This document shows positions 32,987 through 39,316 of a stretch of 64,000 nt of DNA, piece by piece. Source of the stretch: a virus; IMG/VR virus record IMGVR_UViG_3300009085_000022, positions 38,177 through 102,176 of that record; one strand, given 5' to 3'. A program made the translations under genes and the position numbers. The stretch's first letter is position 1. Each line of letters begins with the position of its first letter. The notes under the pieces are model-generated. The model saw only the letters and a list, made by a program, of their open reading frames with translations. It made no database searches and was not told where the DNA came from.

Positions 32987-33259
32987 TTATTTTTTAATTA
33001 AAAAAAGTTTATTTAAATTTATACGAATACGACCAAATTTACTCCAGTCAAAATCAAATTGATTTTTTATTGGCCATTGTATAAAAAATGCTAAATATCC
33101 TACTAGATTTATAATAGGAGTAAATACAAATTTAGCTTCTAAAGATGATATTTTTTCATCTTCACATTCACCATTTTTACTATACATAAGATGAAAATAA
33201 TACCAAAATATTACCATAGGTAATATATACATAGCAAATAAGAAATATATCCAAAACAT
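32987..33259 (-). CDS. Membrane protein, 90 aa
   Basis: An N-terminal helix (FWIYFLFAMYILPMVIFWYYF) and a second (FTPIINLVGYLAFFIQW) indicate two membrane spans, followed by a basic tail. Its start MFWI resembles that of the next gene upstream, which may be a diverged duplicate. Confidence 0.58.
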   Translation of the reverse strand: MFWIYFLFAMYILPMVIFWYYFHLMYSKNGECEDEKISSLEAKFVFTPIINLVGYLAFFIQWPIKNQFDFDWSKFGRIRINLNKLFLIKK

Positions 33260-33261
33260 AA

Positions 33262-33462
33262 TTAACGTTTTTTATAAATAGTTTTATCCCAAAAACTTAA
33301 TTCACTTATCATAATTAGAACCCAGGTTAATATTACTAAAGGAAAAAATCCTGATAATAGTATACAACCAAAAAGTGATCCTGTGGTTATTTTATTATAT
33401 GTTAAATAAACACTAAATAAATTAACTATGATTCCAATAAAAAGGTATATAATCCAAAACAT
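33262..33462 (-). CDS. Membrane protein, 66 aa
   Basis: Two hydrophobic helices (FWIIYLFIGIIVNLFSVYL; LLSGFFPLVILTWVLIMI) make up nearly the whole protein. It lies just downstream of a long hairpin (33,477-33,578) that may control its expression. Confidence 0.58.
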   Translation of the reverse strand: MFWIIYLFIGIIVNLFSVYLTYNKITTGSLFGCILLSGFFPLVILTWVLIMISELSFWDKTIYKKR

Positions 33463-33476
33463 AATTTTAAATTTTA

Positions 33477-33578
33477 AAAAACCCTGTAATACCTGACTGT
33501 ATATAATAGTTTGTTGAGTATAAAAAGGATAGAATTATCCTAAAGGAAGGCTAAAGTTATTAGTATTACAGGGTTTTT
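33477..33578 (-). ncRNA. Long-loop hairpin element, possible terminator or small RNA
   Basis: A 14-bp perfect stem (AAACCCTGTAATAC with its complement) closes a 70-nt loop that contains an inner hairpin GGATA-ATTC-TATCC. A run of T follows the 3' strand on the minus strand, so it could terminate transcription from the SEC-C gene, but such a loop is far larger than in normal terminators. Confidence 0.55.
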
Positions 33579-33580
33579 GA

Positions 33581-33745
33581 TTAATTGAATTTTTTAATAC
33601 AACAATTTTTAAATTTCTTATGTGAACCACATTTACAAGGCTCATTACGATTCTGAGTTTTAGTTCTTCTAATAGGCTCACGAGTTGATGTAGCGTATAG
33701 ACTATCATGTAATCTATCTGCAGCTTTATGTAAAAGATTTTTCAT
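33581..33745 (-). CDS. Small SEC-C motif protein, 54 aa
   Basis: A 54-codon ORF whose C-terminus reads NEPCKCGSHKKFKNCC, the SEC-C zinc-binding motif (C-x-C-x8-C-C) known from the SecA tail. The N-terminus is basic (MKNLLHKAADRLHDSLY). SEC-C motifs bind ribosomes or SecB in other proteins, so a role at the host translation or export machinery is possible. The ORF ends 3 nt before a long hairpin. Confidence 0.7.
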   Translation of the reverse strand: MKNLLHKAADRLHDSLYATSTREPIRRTKTQNRNEPCKCGSHKKFKNCCIKKFN

Positions 33746-33746
33746 T

Positions 33747-33848
33747 TTAAACTACTATTAGAGATATAATTATTATAATAAATAATATTATACAGAACAC
33801 AATTGTTGAATTATGTTCTTTCATCGGATTATTACAAGTTGCCATCAT
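33747..33848 (-). CDS. Single-span membrane peptide, 33 aa
   Basis: An ORF starting with two ATGs, one overlapping the upstream stop as ATGA. After MMATCNNPMKEHNS comes a single strongly hydrophobic span (VFCIILFIIIIISLIVV). The tight coupling supports its being a real small gene. Confidence 0.5.
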   Translation of the reverse strand: MMATCNNPMKEHNSTIVFCIILFIIIIISLIVV

Positions 33849-34075
33849 GGTACATATAGTTCACATTCTGTACAAGATTTAGTCAAATACATATCTGTAG
33901 TATCTACATATCTACAGGCAACATTATCCTGATATATACAAGCCATAGGCATTGTATTTTCAGTTTTAGGCACATCTTTATCTAAGCCTATCTGTATAAT
34001 AGCATAGATAAATAAAATTACTCCTATTACAAACATGAATAGTAATAGAAGAAAAATAATAGCAACTATTTTCAT
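33845..34075 (-). CDS. Membrane-anchored Cys-rich protein, 76 aa
   Basis: An N-terminal helix (IFLLLLFMFVIGVILFIYAII) is followed by a soluble part with cysteines at ACIYQDNVACRY and SCTECELY, which may form disulfides or bind metal on the outside. It follows the hairpin element at 34,091. Confidence 0.58.
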   Translation of the reverse strand: MKIVAIIFLLLLFMFVIGVILFIYAIIQIGLDKDVPKTENTMPMACIYQDNVACRYVDTTDMYLTKSCTECELYVP

Positions 34076-34090
34076 AAGTTTAGTTAGTTA

Positions 34091-34158
34091 AAAAGGGTTA
34101 TAATAAATTGTCAAAAAAAGAAATTCTATTAATAATAGTTTTATATTATAACCCTTTT
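34091..34158 (-). terminator. Long-stem hairpin between two genes
   Basis: A perfect 15-bp stem (AAAAGGGTTATAATA with its complement) encloses a 38-nt AT-rich loop and is followed by TTTTTAACTAAC on the minus strand. It begins at the stop codon of the 34,157 gene. It is best read as a terminator or attenuator with an unusually large loop. Confidence 0.6.
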
Positions 34159-34840
34159 ATAAATTAGATTCAATCCATTTGTCAATACTCATAAAAGGAG
34201 TTAATTCATGTGCAATATATTTTTCTCTTTTATTAAGGATTTCAATTACCTCATTTCTTGTCCAGGAGTTTTTCAAATTCTTAATATTGATAGTATTACC
34301 TGGATTGAATTTAAGAGATAGCCTCCAATCTTCCCCACCCTGATCAAAATATCCATAGAAGTTTTTCTCATACTCAACCAGAACTTCGGTAATTATATTA
34401 TCTACGTTATATTCACTGACATATTTATCAATAAATGATTGAGGAATAGAAGGAATAATAATATCTCTTTCTTTCATAATAGTTACACCATTAGTTGTGC
34501 CTTTACTATAGTCTATTACTCTATATGGTTCTTTATCAATAACAATAGATGAATCAGTTGAAGCAATGATCTTTTTCCAATCACCATAATAACTACCCTT
34601 TTCATGACATTGGGAGATATTATTAGTTATTAAATGTAAACACCAATCACCTTCTTTAATCTCATCATCAGAAAGAATATAAAGATGCTGTGGAGTAGTT
34701 AGAATAGTTGGGATATTTAAAGGTTGATTCACAATATATTCTAATACACCCTTTTTATTTAAACAAATATCACCTTTATTTAATTTATAAGGTACTTTTT
34801 CATTAGTAGGAAGCATAACTATCTTACAACGTTTATACAT
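34157..34840 (-). CDS. Hypothetical protein, 227 aa
   Basis: I start at MYKRCKIVMLPTNEK (34,840) because upstream in-frame codons lie inside the previous gene and this ATG follows the ATAAAACT leader used by neighbours. The body shows IKEGDWCLHLITNNISQ and a C-terminal WTRNEVIEILNKREKYIA helix. It is similar in flavour to phage proteins built from short beta motifs around a catalytically silent core. No family recognised. Confidence 0.58.
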   Translation of the reverse strand: MYKRCKIVMLPTNEKVPYKLNKGDICLNKKGVLEYIVNQPLNIPTILTTPQHLYILSDDEIKEGDWCLHLITNNISQCHEKGSYYGDWKKIIASTDSSIVIDKEPYRVIDYSKGTTNGVTIMKERDIIIPSIPQSFIDKYVSEYNVDNIITEVLVEYEKNFYGYFDQGGEDWRLSLKFNPGNTINIKNLKNSWTRNEVIEILNKREKYIAHELTPFMSIDKWIESNL

Positions 34841-34844
34841 AGTT

Positions 34845-35078
34845 TTATGATTTACTTGGTTGACCAAAAAGAATTTTATTAGATATATCTTGTTTTGGTA
34901 ATTTCTCATCACCAATTAAACAACAAGAAGGAATTAATCTTTTTTTATTATCTGAACAGATGCATAAAGCTATACCAGGATCATTTGTCCAAGATTTAAA
35001 TTCAGCTGTATATTTTGTATATCCTTTTATAGACTGTACAAAAAATCCATTATATCTAAAATTTTCTACTCTATACAT
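34845..35078 (-). CDS. Hypothetical protein, 77 aa
   Basis: A 77-aa protein (MYRVENFRYNGFFVQSIKGYT...) with CICSDNKKRLIPSCC in the centre. Its MY start and leader are like those of the next gene downstream, 4 nt away. Function unknown. Confidence 0.55.
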   Translation of the reverse strand: MYRVENFRYNGFFVQSIKGYTKYTAEFKSWTNDPGIALCICSDNKKRLIPSCCLIGDEKLPKQDISNKILFGQPSKS

Positions 35079-35095
35079 AGTTTTATTTATTAAAT

Positions 35096-35338
35096 TTAAA
35101 TAATTAAACCTCCTAAGAGATAGGCTGATACAAATAAAGACCCAACTATCACTATATAAATAAGTATAGTAAACAGATTAGCTATTCCAGTAAATATAGT
35201 TTCTATTAGATCATCTATATCTATATGATCTGAATACGGTAACCAAGTCCAATCTAATTTATAAGATAAATATCCTATTAACCAACATATAGCTAATATA
35301 ATAAATATTATTAAAGATCCTATTAATAATTGTAACAT
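35096..35338 (-). CDS. Membrane protein, 80 aa
   Basis: Two transmembrane helices (LIGSLIIFIILAICWLIGYL and ILIYIVIVGSLFVSAYLLGG) flank an acidic loop (SDHIDIDDLIET). Preceded by the leader TTTAAAACTATATAACT found in front of several genes here. Confidence 0.58.
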   Translation of the reverse strand: MLQLLIGSLIIFIILAICWLIGYLSYKLDWTWLPYSDHIDIDDLIETIFTGIANLFTILIYIVIVGSLFVSAYLLGGLII

Positions 35339-35356
35339 AGTTATATAGTTTTAAAG

Positions 35357-35491
35357 TTACCAATGTTTAAGTTTACCGGGTTTGGTGTAAGCTATTGGTT
35401 TGCCAATCTTACACATATTCTCGTATTGTTTCTGAGCAATAGATAATCGTCTTATTGCTCTACGATTAGGTCTGGATACTTTTTTTGTCAT
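35357..35491 (-). CDS. Small basic protein, 44 aa
   Basis: A 44-codon ORF, MTKKVSRPNRRAIRRLS... ending GKLKHW, strongly basic and preceded by the same TTTAAAACTATATAA leader as its neighbour. It may bind RNA or DNA. It is the first ORF downstream of the large structured RNA region. Confidence 0.55.
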   Translation of the reverse strand: MTKKVSRPNRRAIRRLSIAQKQYENMCKIGKPIAYTKPGKLKHW

Positions 35492-35499
35492 GATTATAT

Positions 35500-36065
35500 A
35501 GTTTTAAATTATTTTATATTTAATTTCAGACTTATCATTAAGTAGATAAGACCGTGAACTAATTTGTTTACAGGGGGTCCTGTAGTATTAGCTATCACAT
35601 ACACAATTGCTATGTATTGGCTGTTTTTGGCTGTAGCAAGATTACATTAGGCCATTATCAGACTTTGCCCATCGTCATGGGTATTATATACTCACCATAT
35701 CAATAGGTGAGTCGCACAATTAGTTTTAGTACTGGATTTCGCTACCCACCAGTGCAGTAGTCTTCTCAATTGCCTGACTGCATTTAAATTGCCTTTGAAG
35801 ACGATGGACGATTAAACACGTTTCCAAAACTATACGACAACATATTTCTATATTGAAGGCTAATAAAGTGTCCGTATTACTACGGCTGACTGGCCACTAG
35901 TCCATTGTCTTTTATATTAGCTGCCCTTGCACACTTGCCTCTCTCTGTTTTGATATAACAGTACTATTTAGTGTGCATGATATTATCACCTTATTAGAGG
36001 TGTGAATATTAACAGGCTTAACCTACCTGATATGAGACCTCAGCTTTCTCCGAGTGGCAAGGATT
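35500..36065 (-). ncRNA. Large structured RNA candidate, about 560 nt
   Basis: A gene-free segment, less AT-rich than its surroundings, packed with complementary pairs. Examples are CCGTA-GTAA-TACGG (GNRA-type loop, 35,871-35,884), ACTCACC/GGTGAGT (35,690-35,712), CCCAT-CGTC-ATGGG, GTCTTC/GAAGAC, TGCAGT/ACTGCA, ACTGG/CCAGT, GCACAC/GTGTGC and CTGTT/AACAG. GCTAATA/TATTAGC and AAGTGT/ACACTT interlock as a pseudoknot. The 3' end (minus strand) is a CTTATC/GATAAG hairpin. No ORF is seen on either strand. It recalls the large ornate phage RNAs (ROOL, GOLLD classes), though I cannot assign it. Confidence 0.6.
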
Positions 36066-36068
36066 TTT

Positions 36069-36257
36069 TCATTCTATTGGTATTGTCATTGTAACAGTAG
36101 TTGGATATACTGTTACAGTGAAATTATCAAATTCTTCTATAAGTTCAGGAAGTAATCTTTTAAGATCATCCTGAGTCATAGTATGTATTGTACATACTTT
36201 TTTACCTATGCCTACAAAATCTCTTCTATAAGCACGAATACTATCTAAAGTAATCAT
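36069..36257 (-). CDS. Hypothetical protein, 62 aa
   Basis: A 62-aa protein (MITLDSIRAYRRDFVGIGKKVCTIHTMTQ...) ending with a beta-rich FTVTVYPTTVTMTIPIE. It is immediately upstream of the large structured RNA, with only a few bases between stop and the first pairing element. Confidence 0.55.
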   Translation of the reverse strand: MITLDSIRAYRRDFVGIGKKVCTIHTMTQDDLKRLLPELIEEFDNFTVTVYPTTVTMTIPIE

Positions 36258-36261
36258 TAAG

Positions 36262-36714
36262 TTATATATTAAGGATTATACCTATATCAATTGTACCTTC
36301 CCATTTAATAGGATCAAATCTTACTCCAAATGCTATTCTATGAAGCATAATTCCTGCTCCTATATCAAGACTAATTGGATTCATGGCTTTAGCTGGTAAC
36401 AGACTATATATTTTTTGATCGTATCTATTCCAGGATATACCTATAGTACTAAATGACGGATAATTACAGTTATCTGTTATAGCTATTATACCTATTTCAG
36501 CTTTATCATGCAACATATAATTATTATCATATAATGGATATTTGCCTTTTGTAAATGATCCATATATACCATAAGTAGGTTTAATCATATGATCTAAGCG
36601 AATACCAATTCCAAGATCCTGAGGTTGTAATGATAAATAAACAATATTATTTTGAGCTAATGTAGTTACATTAAATACTATAAATAATGTAACAAAACAT
36701 AGTAGATTTTTCAT
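36262..36714 (-). CDS. Secreted beta-barrel-like protein, 150 aa
   Basis: A clear signal peptide (LLCFVTLFIVFNVTTLAQ, cleavage likely after AQ) precedes alternating strands such as GIGIRLDHM, YGIYGSFTKG, ISLDIGAGIML and IAFGVRFDP, ending in a strand IDIGIILNI. This pattern fits a small outer-membrane barrel. Phage-encoded exported proteins of this kind can block receptors against superinfection; that function is inference. Confidence 0.6.
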   Translation of the reverse strand: MKNLLCFVTLFIVFNVTTLAQNNIVYLSLQPQDLGIGIRLDHMIKPTYGIYGSFTKGKYPLYDNNYMLHDKAEIGIIAITDNCNYPSFSTIGISWNRYDQKIYSLLPAKAMNPISLDIGAGIMLHRIAFGVRFDPIKWEGTIDIGIILNI

Positions 36715-36733
36715 AGTTTAAAGTTTAGGTAAA

Positions 36734-36796
36734 TGGTTGGGTTGGAGTGCATTAAAGTCTTTTCAGATAAGTAAAGACTCCAACCTATTTCAACCA
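36734..36796 (-). ncRNA. Compound hairpin upstream of the barrel gene
   Basis: Outer stem TGGTTG/CAACCA, middle stem GGTTGGAGT/ACTCCAACC (9 bp) and an alternative inner stem AGTCTTT/AAAGACT. No T run follows, so an mRNA leader structure is more likely than a terminator. It sits 20 nt before the start codon at 36,714. Confidence 0.5.
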
Positions 36797-36809
36797 AGCA
36801 AAAAAGCGT

Positions 36810-37004
36810 TTAATATTCATCATTATTTATTTTTACTATATAATATGCAAATAATACCATTAAATAAGTAATTACATATGCAAGAATAAATGCAAGCCTG
36901 TTTTCTTCTGTTTCAAATACACTAATAAAAGAACCAAGTACAAATGATCTTAGAAGATAAATAACTATTAAAGTTATTATACCTATTTTTATTATAGTTT
37001 TCAT
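36810..37004 (-). CDS. Membrane protein, 64 aa
   Basis: I start at MKTIIKIG (37,004): the upstream in-frame ATG at 37,049 lies inside the hairpin at 37,023-37,094, and this ATG follows a TAAAACTAACTACT leader. Two hydrophobic helices (IGIITLIVIYLLRSFVLG; LAYVITYLMVLFAYYIV) are evident. Confidence 0.58.
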   Translation of the reverse strand: MKTIIKIGIITLIVIYLLRSFVLGSFISVFETEENRLAFILAYVITYLMVLFAYYIVKINNDEY

Positions 37005-37022
37005 AGTAGTTAGTTTTAAAAA

Positions 37023-37094
37023 ATGTGAGCCGCATGTATATATAGACATTAATTGTCGAGATTAAAAATTTCCAGGGTTACATACGACTCACAT
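37023..37094 (-). terminator. Long-stem hairpin with T run
   Basis: A 14-bp stem (ATGTGAGTCGTATG with CATGCGGCTCACAT, two G-U pairs) encloses 44 nt and is followed by TTTTTT on the minus strand. Compensating G-U changes suggest the pairing is maintained. It separates the 37,272 gene and an intervening gap from the membrane protein gene. Confidence 0.62.
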
Positions 37095-37271
37095 AATATA
37101 TTTAATCATTATTTATACTTCCGCCAGTATTGTCTCACGATTTATTCCTTGCAAGGTATTAAACAGTGATAAAATTATCTACTATTCAATTGCTGTAGAT
37201 CACAATAAATGTAAAAACAATTAAACTCAAATACGTTTCATAAATAAGCTCCTCCTCAAGCTATGGCCGGT
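37095..37271 (-). other. Gene-free gap with small stem-loops
   Basis: No ORF is visible. On the minus strand GTGAT-ctacAGCAATT...ATCAC (37,203-37,166) with an inner ATCTAC/GTAGAT pairing is similar in layout to the units of the RNA array and may be a degenerate copy. The segment AGCT-tgaggagg-AGCT lies near 37,250. Confidence 0.35.
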
Positions 37272-37559
37272 TTAATCTAAAGGTATTATTTTATCTGTTA
37301 AGCCAAGAAATTCTTTATATTCATTAATAATTTCAATGGCTCTTTCTTTAGTAGGACCATATAAACAGCCAGCAGGCGTTTTAGTTAGTTCATACTCAGC
37401 ACGAGTATAGTATATAAAGTATCCGTTACATCTTGGATAATATCTTTTTGATATAGCTTTATATACAATATCATATCTATTAGGAGCATGTATAAGACGA
37501 TAATACATAAATATGATAAAAGATATGACTGCAATAAAAATAATTATAAGTAGTATCAT
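37272..37559 (-). CDS. Membrane-anchored hypothetical protein, 95 aa
   Basis: An N-terminal helix (ILLIIIFIAVISFIIFMYY) is followed by a soluble domain with two tyrosine/cysteine strands (YYPRCNGYFIYYTRAEYEL) and a helix KERAIEIINEYKEFLGL. Unknown function. Confidence 0.58.
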   Translation of the reverse strand: MILLIIIFIAVISFIIFMYYRLIHAPNRYDIVYKAISKRYYPRCNGYFIYYTRAEYELTKTPAGCLYGPTKERAIEIINEYKEFLGLTDKIIPLD

Positions 37560-37591
37560 GGTAATATTTGTTAAGGATTATTTAATAGTTA

Positions 37592-37722
37592 AAACCTGGA
37601 TTATGTGCCATCAAGCTGAGTTACTCTGCATTCACTGCAGTTCTATCAACCATATATGCACTCATATATATTTTAAATTATATGACTTATGAGTAGTTAT
37701 CTCACTGTTTCATCCAGGGTTT
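37592..37722 (-). ncRNA. Inverted-repeat-bounded structured RNA element
   Basis: AAACCCTGGAT and ATCCAGGTTT pair (one bulge) and enclose 110 nt with an inner hairpin CTGCA-GTGAA-TGCAG and several short pairings; no ORF is present. It lies in a 288-nt gene-free stretch between the 37,272 and 37,848 genes. Further pairing (CTACAT...GAGATGTAG) is seen at about 37,730-37,790. Confidence 0.5.
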
Positions 37723-37813
37723 ATAATCATCATGCTACATCTCACTTGCGTGATCTAATGCTAAGTGCAGAGACAATGTAGTCCTAGTCTTTCTGCTTTC
37801 TAATGATATAATT

Positions 37814-37844
37814 AAGGAGCTGAGTGTTTTAAGTTCAGCTCCTT
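37814..37844 (-). terminator. Stem-loop after the 76-aa gene
   Basis: A perfect 10-bp stem, AAGGAGCTGA/TCAGCTCCTT, with an 11-nt loop lies 3 nt past the stop codon of the 37,848 gene. The following sequence is AATTATAT rather than a T run, so termination may be partial. Confidence 0.6.
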
Positions 37845-37847
37845 ATG

Positions 37848-38078
37848 TTATAATTTAATATTTCTTCCAAATAATATTCCAAGATAAAATAAATCACTAT
37901 CTGATATTCTATCTTCATCAGTATCAGTAATTTGAAGACGAATTTCACGATCAAAATTACTTTTTGAGACCATAAATGCTTTTACTATTGCTGGATCAAT
38001 TTTATTTAATGCATCAATAGCCGGCTGAATTTGCTGATCTAACAATATTGCAGGTACAGCATAAATTATTTCTCTCAT
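37848..38078 (-). CDS. Hypothetical protein, 76 aa
   Basis: A 76-aa protein (MREIIYAVPAILLDQQIQPAIDALNKIDPAI...) ending FYLGILFGRNIKL. It has a mixed alpha-beta appearance and no recognised family. It is the second gene of the leftward early block. Confidence 0.55.
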   Translation of the reverse strand: MREIIYAVPAILLDQQIQPAIDALNKIDPAIVKAFMVSKSNFDREIRLQITDTDEDRISDSDLFYLGILFGRNIKL

Positions 38079-38220
38079 TTAGGTTATATTATTAGATTAA
38101 TAAACAAATTGAATGATGATGAAAAGAGTGAAAGAGTAGGTTAGTGTGTCTACCTCTTCATACTCAACCACTTACAGCATTGTAAGACCCTCTATTCTAA
38201 AGGTGAATGACCTATGAAAG

Positions 38221-38246
38221 TAGCTATTAGTAGCTATTAGTAGCTA
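38221..38246. repeat. Tandem 10-mer repeat TAGCTATTAG
   Basis: Two full copies and a partial third copy of TAGCTATTAG lie in the untranslated gap between the first two leftward genes. The gap (38,079-38,349) otherwise shows only a GTCTTAC...GTAAG pairing. The repeat may be a protein-binding site or slippage product. Confidence 0.6.
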
Positions 38247-38349
38247 AAGTAAGACTAGTTAACCAAGAAACAAAGGTAATGACAATGAGAGTGGTGACTG
38301 TGATGATGATGTCACAGAAACCATAGCTCTCATTGTAATAAAGGAAGGA

Positions 38350-38628
38350 TTACTTCCTTCCAAGTCCTTTCCTGTCGAAGGGCTTCCTGACCGAGATAAA
38401 CTCACCGCTTGCGGAGAGTCTGCTATTGCCTGTAAGGCAATTCTCGTCATCGAGCTCAAGCTCGTCTGCACAATTGAAAATCTGTGCAGTACCAGTGTTG
38501 GTGACTTCACCATCACGGTCGATTTCTTCATAATCGATCAATCCAGTCTGCTCGTCAGTACTGGTAGGAGTCCAACTGGTAAGGCGGACTTTCTTTGAGC
38601 CGAATGCGGCTCTTAATCCTTTTTGCAT
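38350..38628 (-). CDS. First gene of leftward block, 92 aa, acidic
   Basis: A 92-aa protein, MQKGLRAAFGSKKVRLTSWTP..., with a very acidic centre (CADELELDDENC) and basic ends. It has noticeably more G and C than its neighbours. An overlapping ORF at 38,259-38,531 in another frame has a Ser-rich low-quality product and is not accepted. As the promoter-proximal gene it may act early on the host. No family recognised. Confidence 0.55.
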   Translation of the reverse strand: MQKGLRAAFGSKKVRLTSWTPTSTDEQTGLIDYEEIDRDGEVTNTGTAQIFNCADELELDDENCLTGNSRLSASGEFISVRKPFDRKGLGRK

Positions 38629-38719
38629 AGCATAAAAGTTAAATTTGACATAGAAAAATTTAGACAGTGGGGATACTACCCACTCACGAATGTGGGCGGG
38701 GTGTTGGTTGGAAGAGACC

Positions 38720-38805
38720 TACACTCTCTCTATACCTACCAATAATATTATTATACACGCTCTCTCTACTGTAATAAATACTCTATAAACTACACACTCT
38801 CTATA
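38720..38805. promoter_or_regulatory. Three direct repeats in the divergent control region
   Basis: TACACTCTCTCTATA (38,720), TACACGCTCTCTCTA (38,754) and TACACACTCTCTATA (38,791) are near-identical and spaced 34 and 37 nt, about three to three and a half helical turns. They lie between divergent genes and form candidate operators, iterons or phage-RNA-polymerase promoters for the leftward genes. No host-type promoter was found for the leftward direction. The 308-nt gap also holds the hairpin CCCAC/GTGGG near 38,672. Confidence 0.55.
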
Positions 38806-38879
38806 TCTCCCATTAGACCTAGGGGGATATCACCAATTTCATAAAAAGTACCCCCGGCTTAAAAATAAGTACTTAAAAA

Positions 38880-38911
38880 TTTGGTAGTCTCAATAATAGT
38901 ACTTAACTTTG
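38880..38911 (+). promoter_or_regulatory. Bacteroidetes-type promoter, rightward block
   Basis: TTTG (38,880-38,883), a 20-nt spacer and TAACTTTG (38,904-38,911) lie 26 nt before the first rightward ATG. It is an exact match to the host consensus. Confidence 0.8.
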
Positions 38912-38936
38912 CAGAATTAATTTATATATATAATAT

Positions 38937-39248
38937 ATGGGAATACTTGGAACAATTGACAGATGCTTACATGGTATACAATATGACTTGATTAAGGATA
39001 TGATTGTATATGTAGAATTAGATAGGGATAATTATAAGGTATTATTAGAAGAAGTAGAAAGGCAGGTACAAAATTTAACTTCAGTTAGTAATAGTAGCCA
39101 ATTATCTGTAGAGCTTAATCAGAAAGTTAAGGATTTTGGAAAATGCACTATTCTTAATTATATGGGGTATAAGATAATTATATCAGAGAATGATAAGAAG
39201 ATTAAGGATGAATGTTTTTACCTTGCATTTAAAACTAAAATAATATGA
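38937..39248 (+). CDS. Hypothetical protein, 103 aa
   Basis: The first rightward gene. The product (MGILGTIDRCLHGIQYDLIKDMIVYVELD...) has a helical region LLEEVERQVQNLTSV and an alpha-beta end. It follows a strong promoter directly. No family recognised. Confidence 0.6.
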   Translation: MGILGTIDRCLHGIQYDLIKDMIVYVELDRDNYKVLLEEVERQVQNLTSVSNSSQLSVELNQKVKDFGKCTILNYMGYKIIISENDKKIKDECFYLAFKTKII

Positions 39249-39316
39249 TGATATTAATTGTAGCTTTTATAGTGGTGGTAGGATTATTAATTTATGCAAC
39301 TAAAATAGATGATTGA
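39245..39316 (+). CDS. Single-span membrane peptide, 23 aa
   Basis: ATG ATG starts within the last codons of the previous gene and the stop overlaps the RusA start. The product MMILIVAFIVVVGLLIYATKIDD is almost all membrane span. The overlaps at both ends support translation, though a gene so short is uncertain. Confidence 0.4.
   Translation: MMILIVAFIVVVGLLIYATKIDD

Noticed and set aside
33747-33848. Noncoding spacer
   Set aside because: The ATGA overlap and uninterrupted hydrophobic reading frame make a small membrane peptide the better explanation.
35500-36065. Fragment of a 16S rRNA gene
   Set aside because: Only short strings resemble 16S, in the wrong order, and the secondary structure around them differs, so it is not annotated as rRNA.
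38259-38531. 90-aa ORF at the start of the leftward block
   Set aside because: The product is a low-complexity Ser/Leu string and overlaps the better 92-aa ORF at 38,350-38,628 in another frame.
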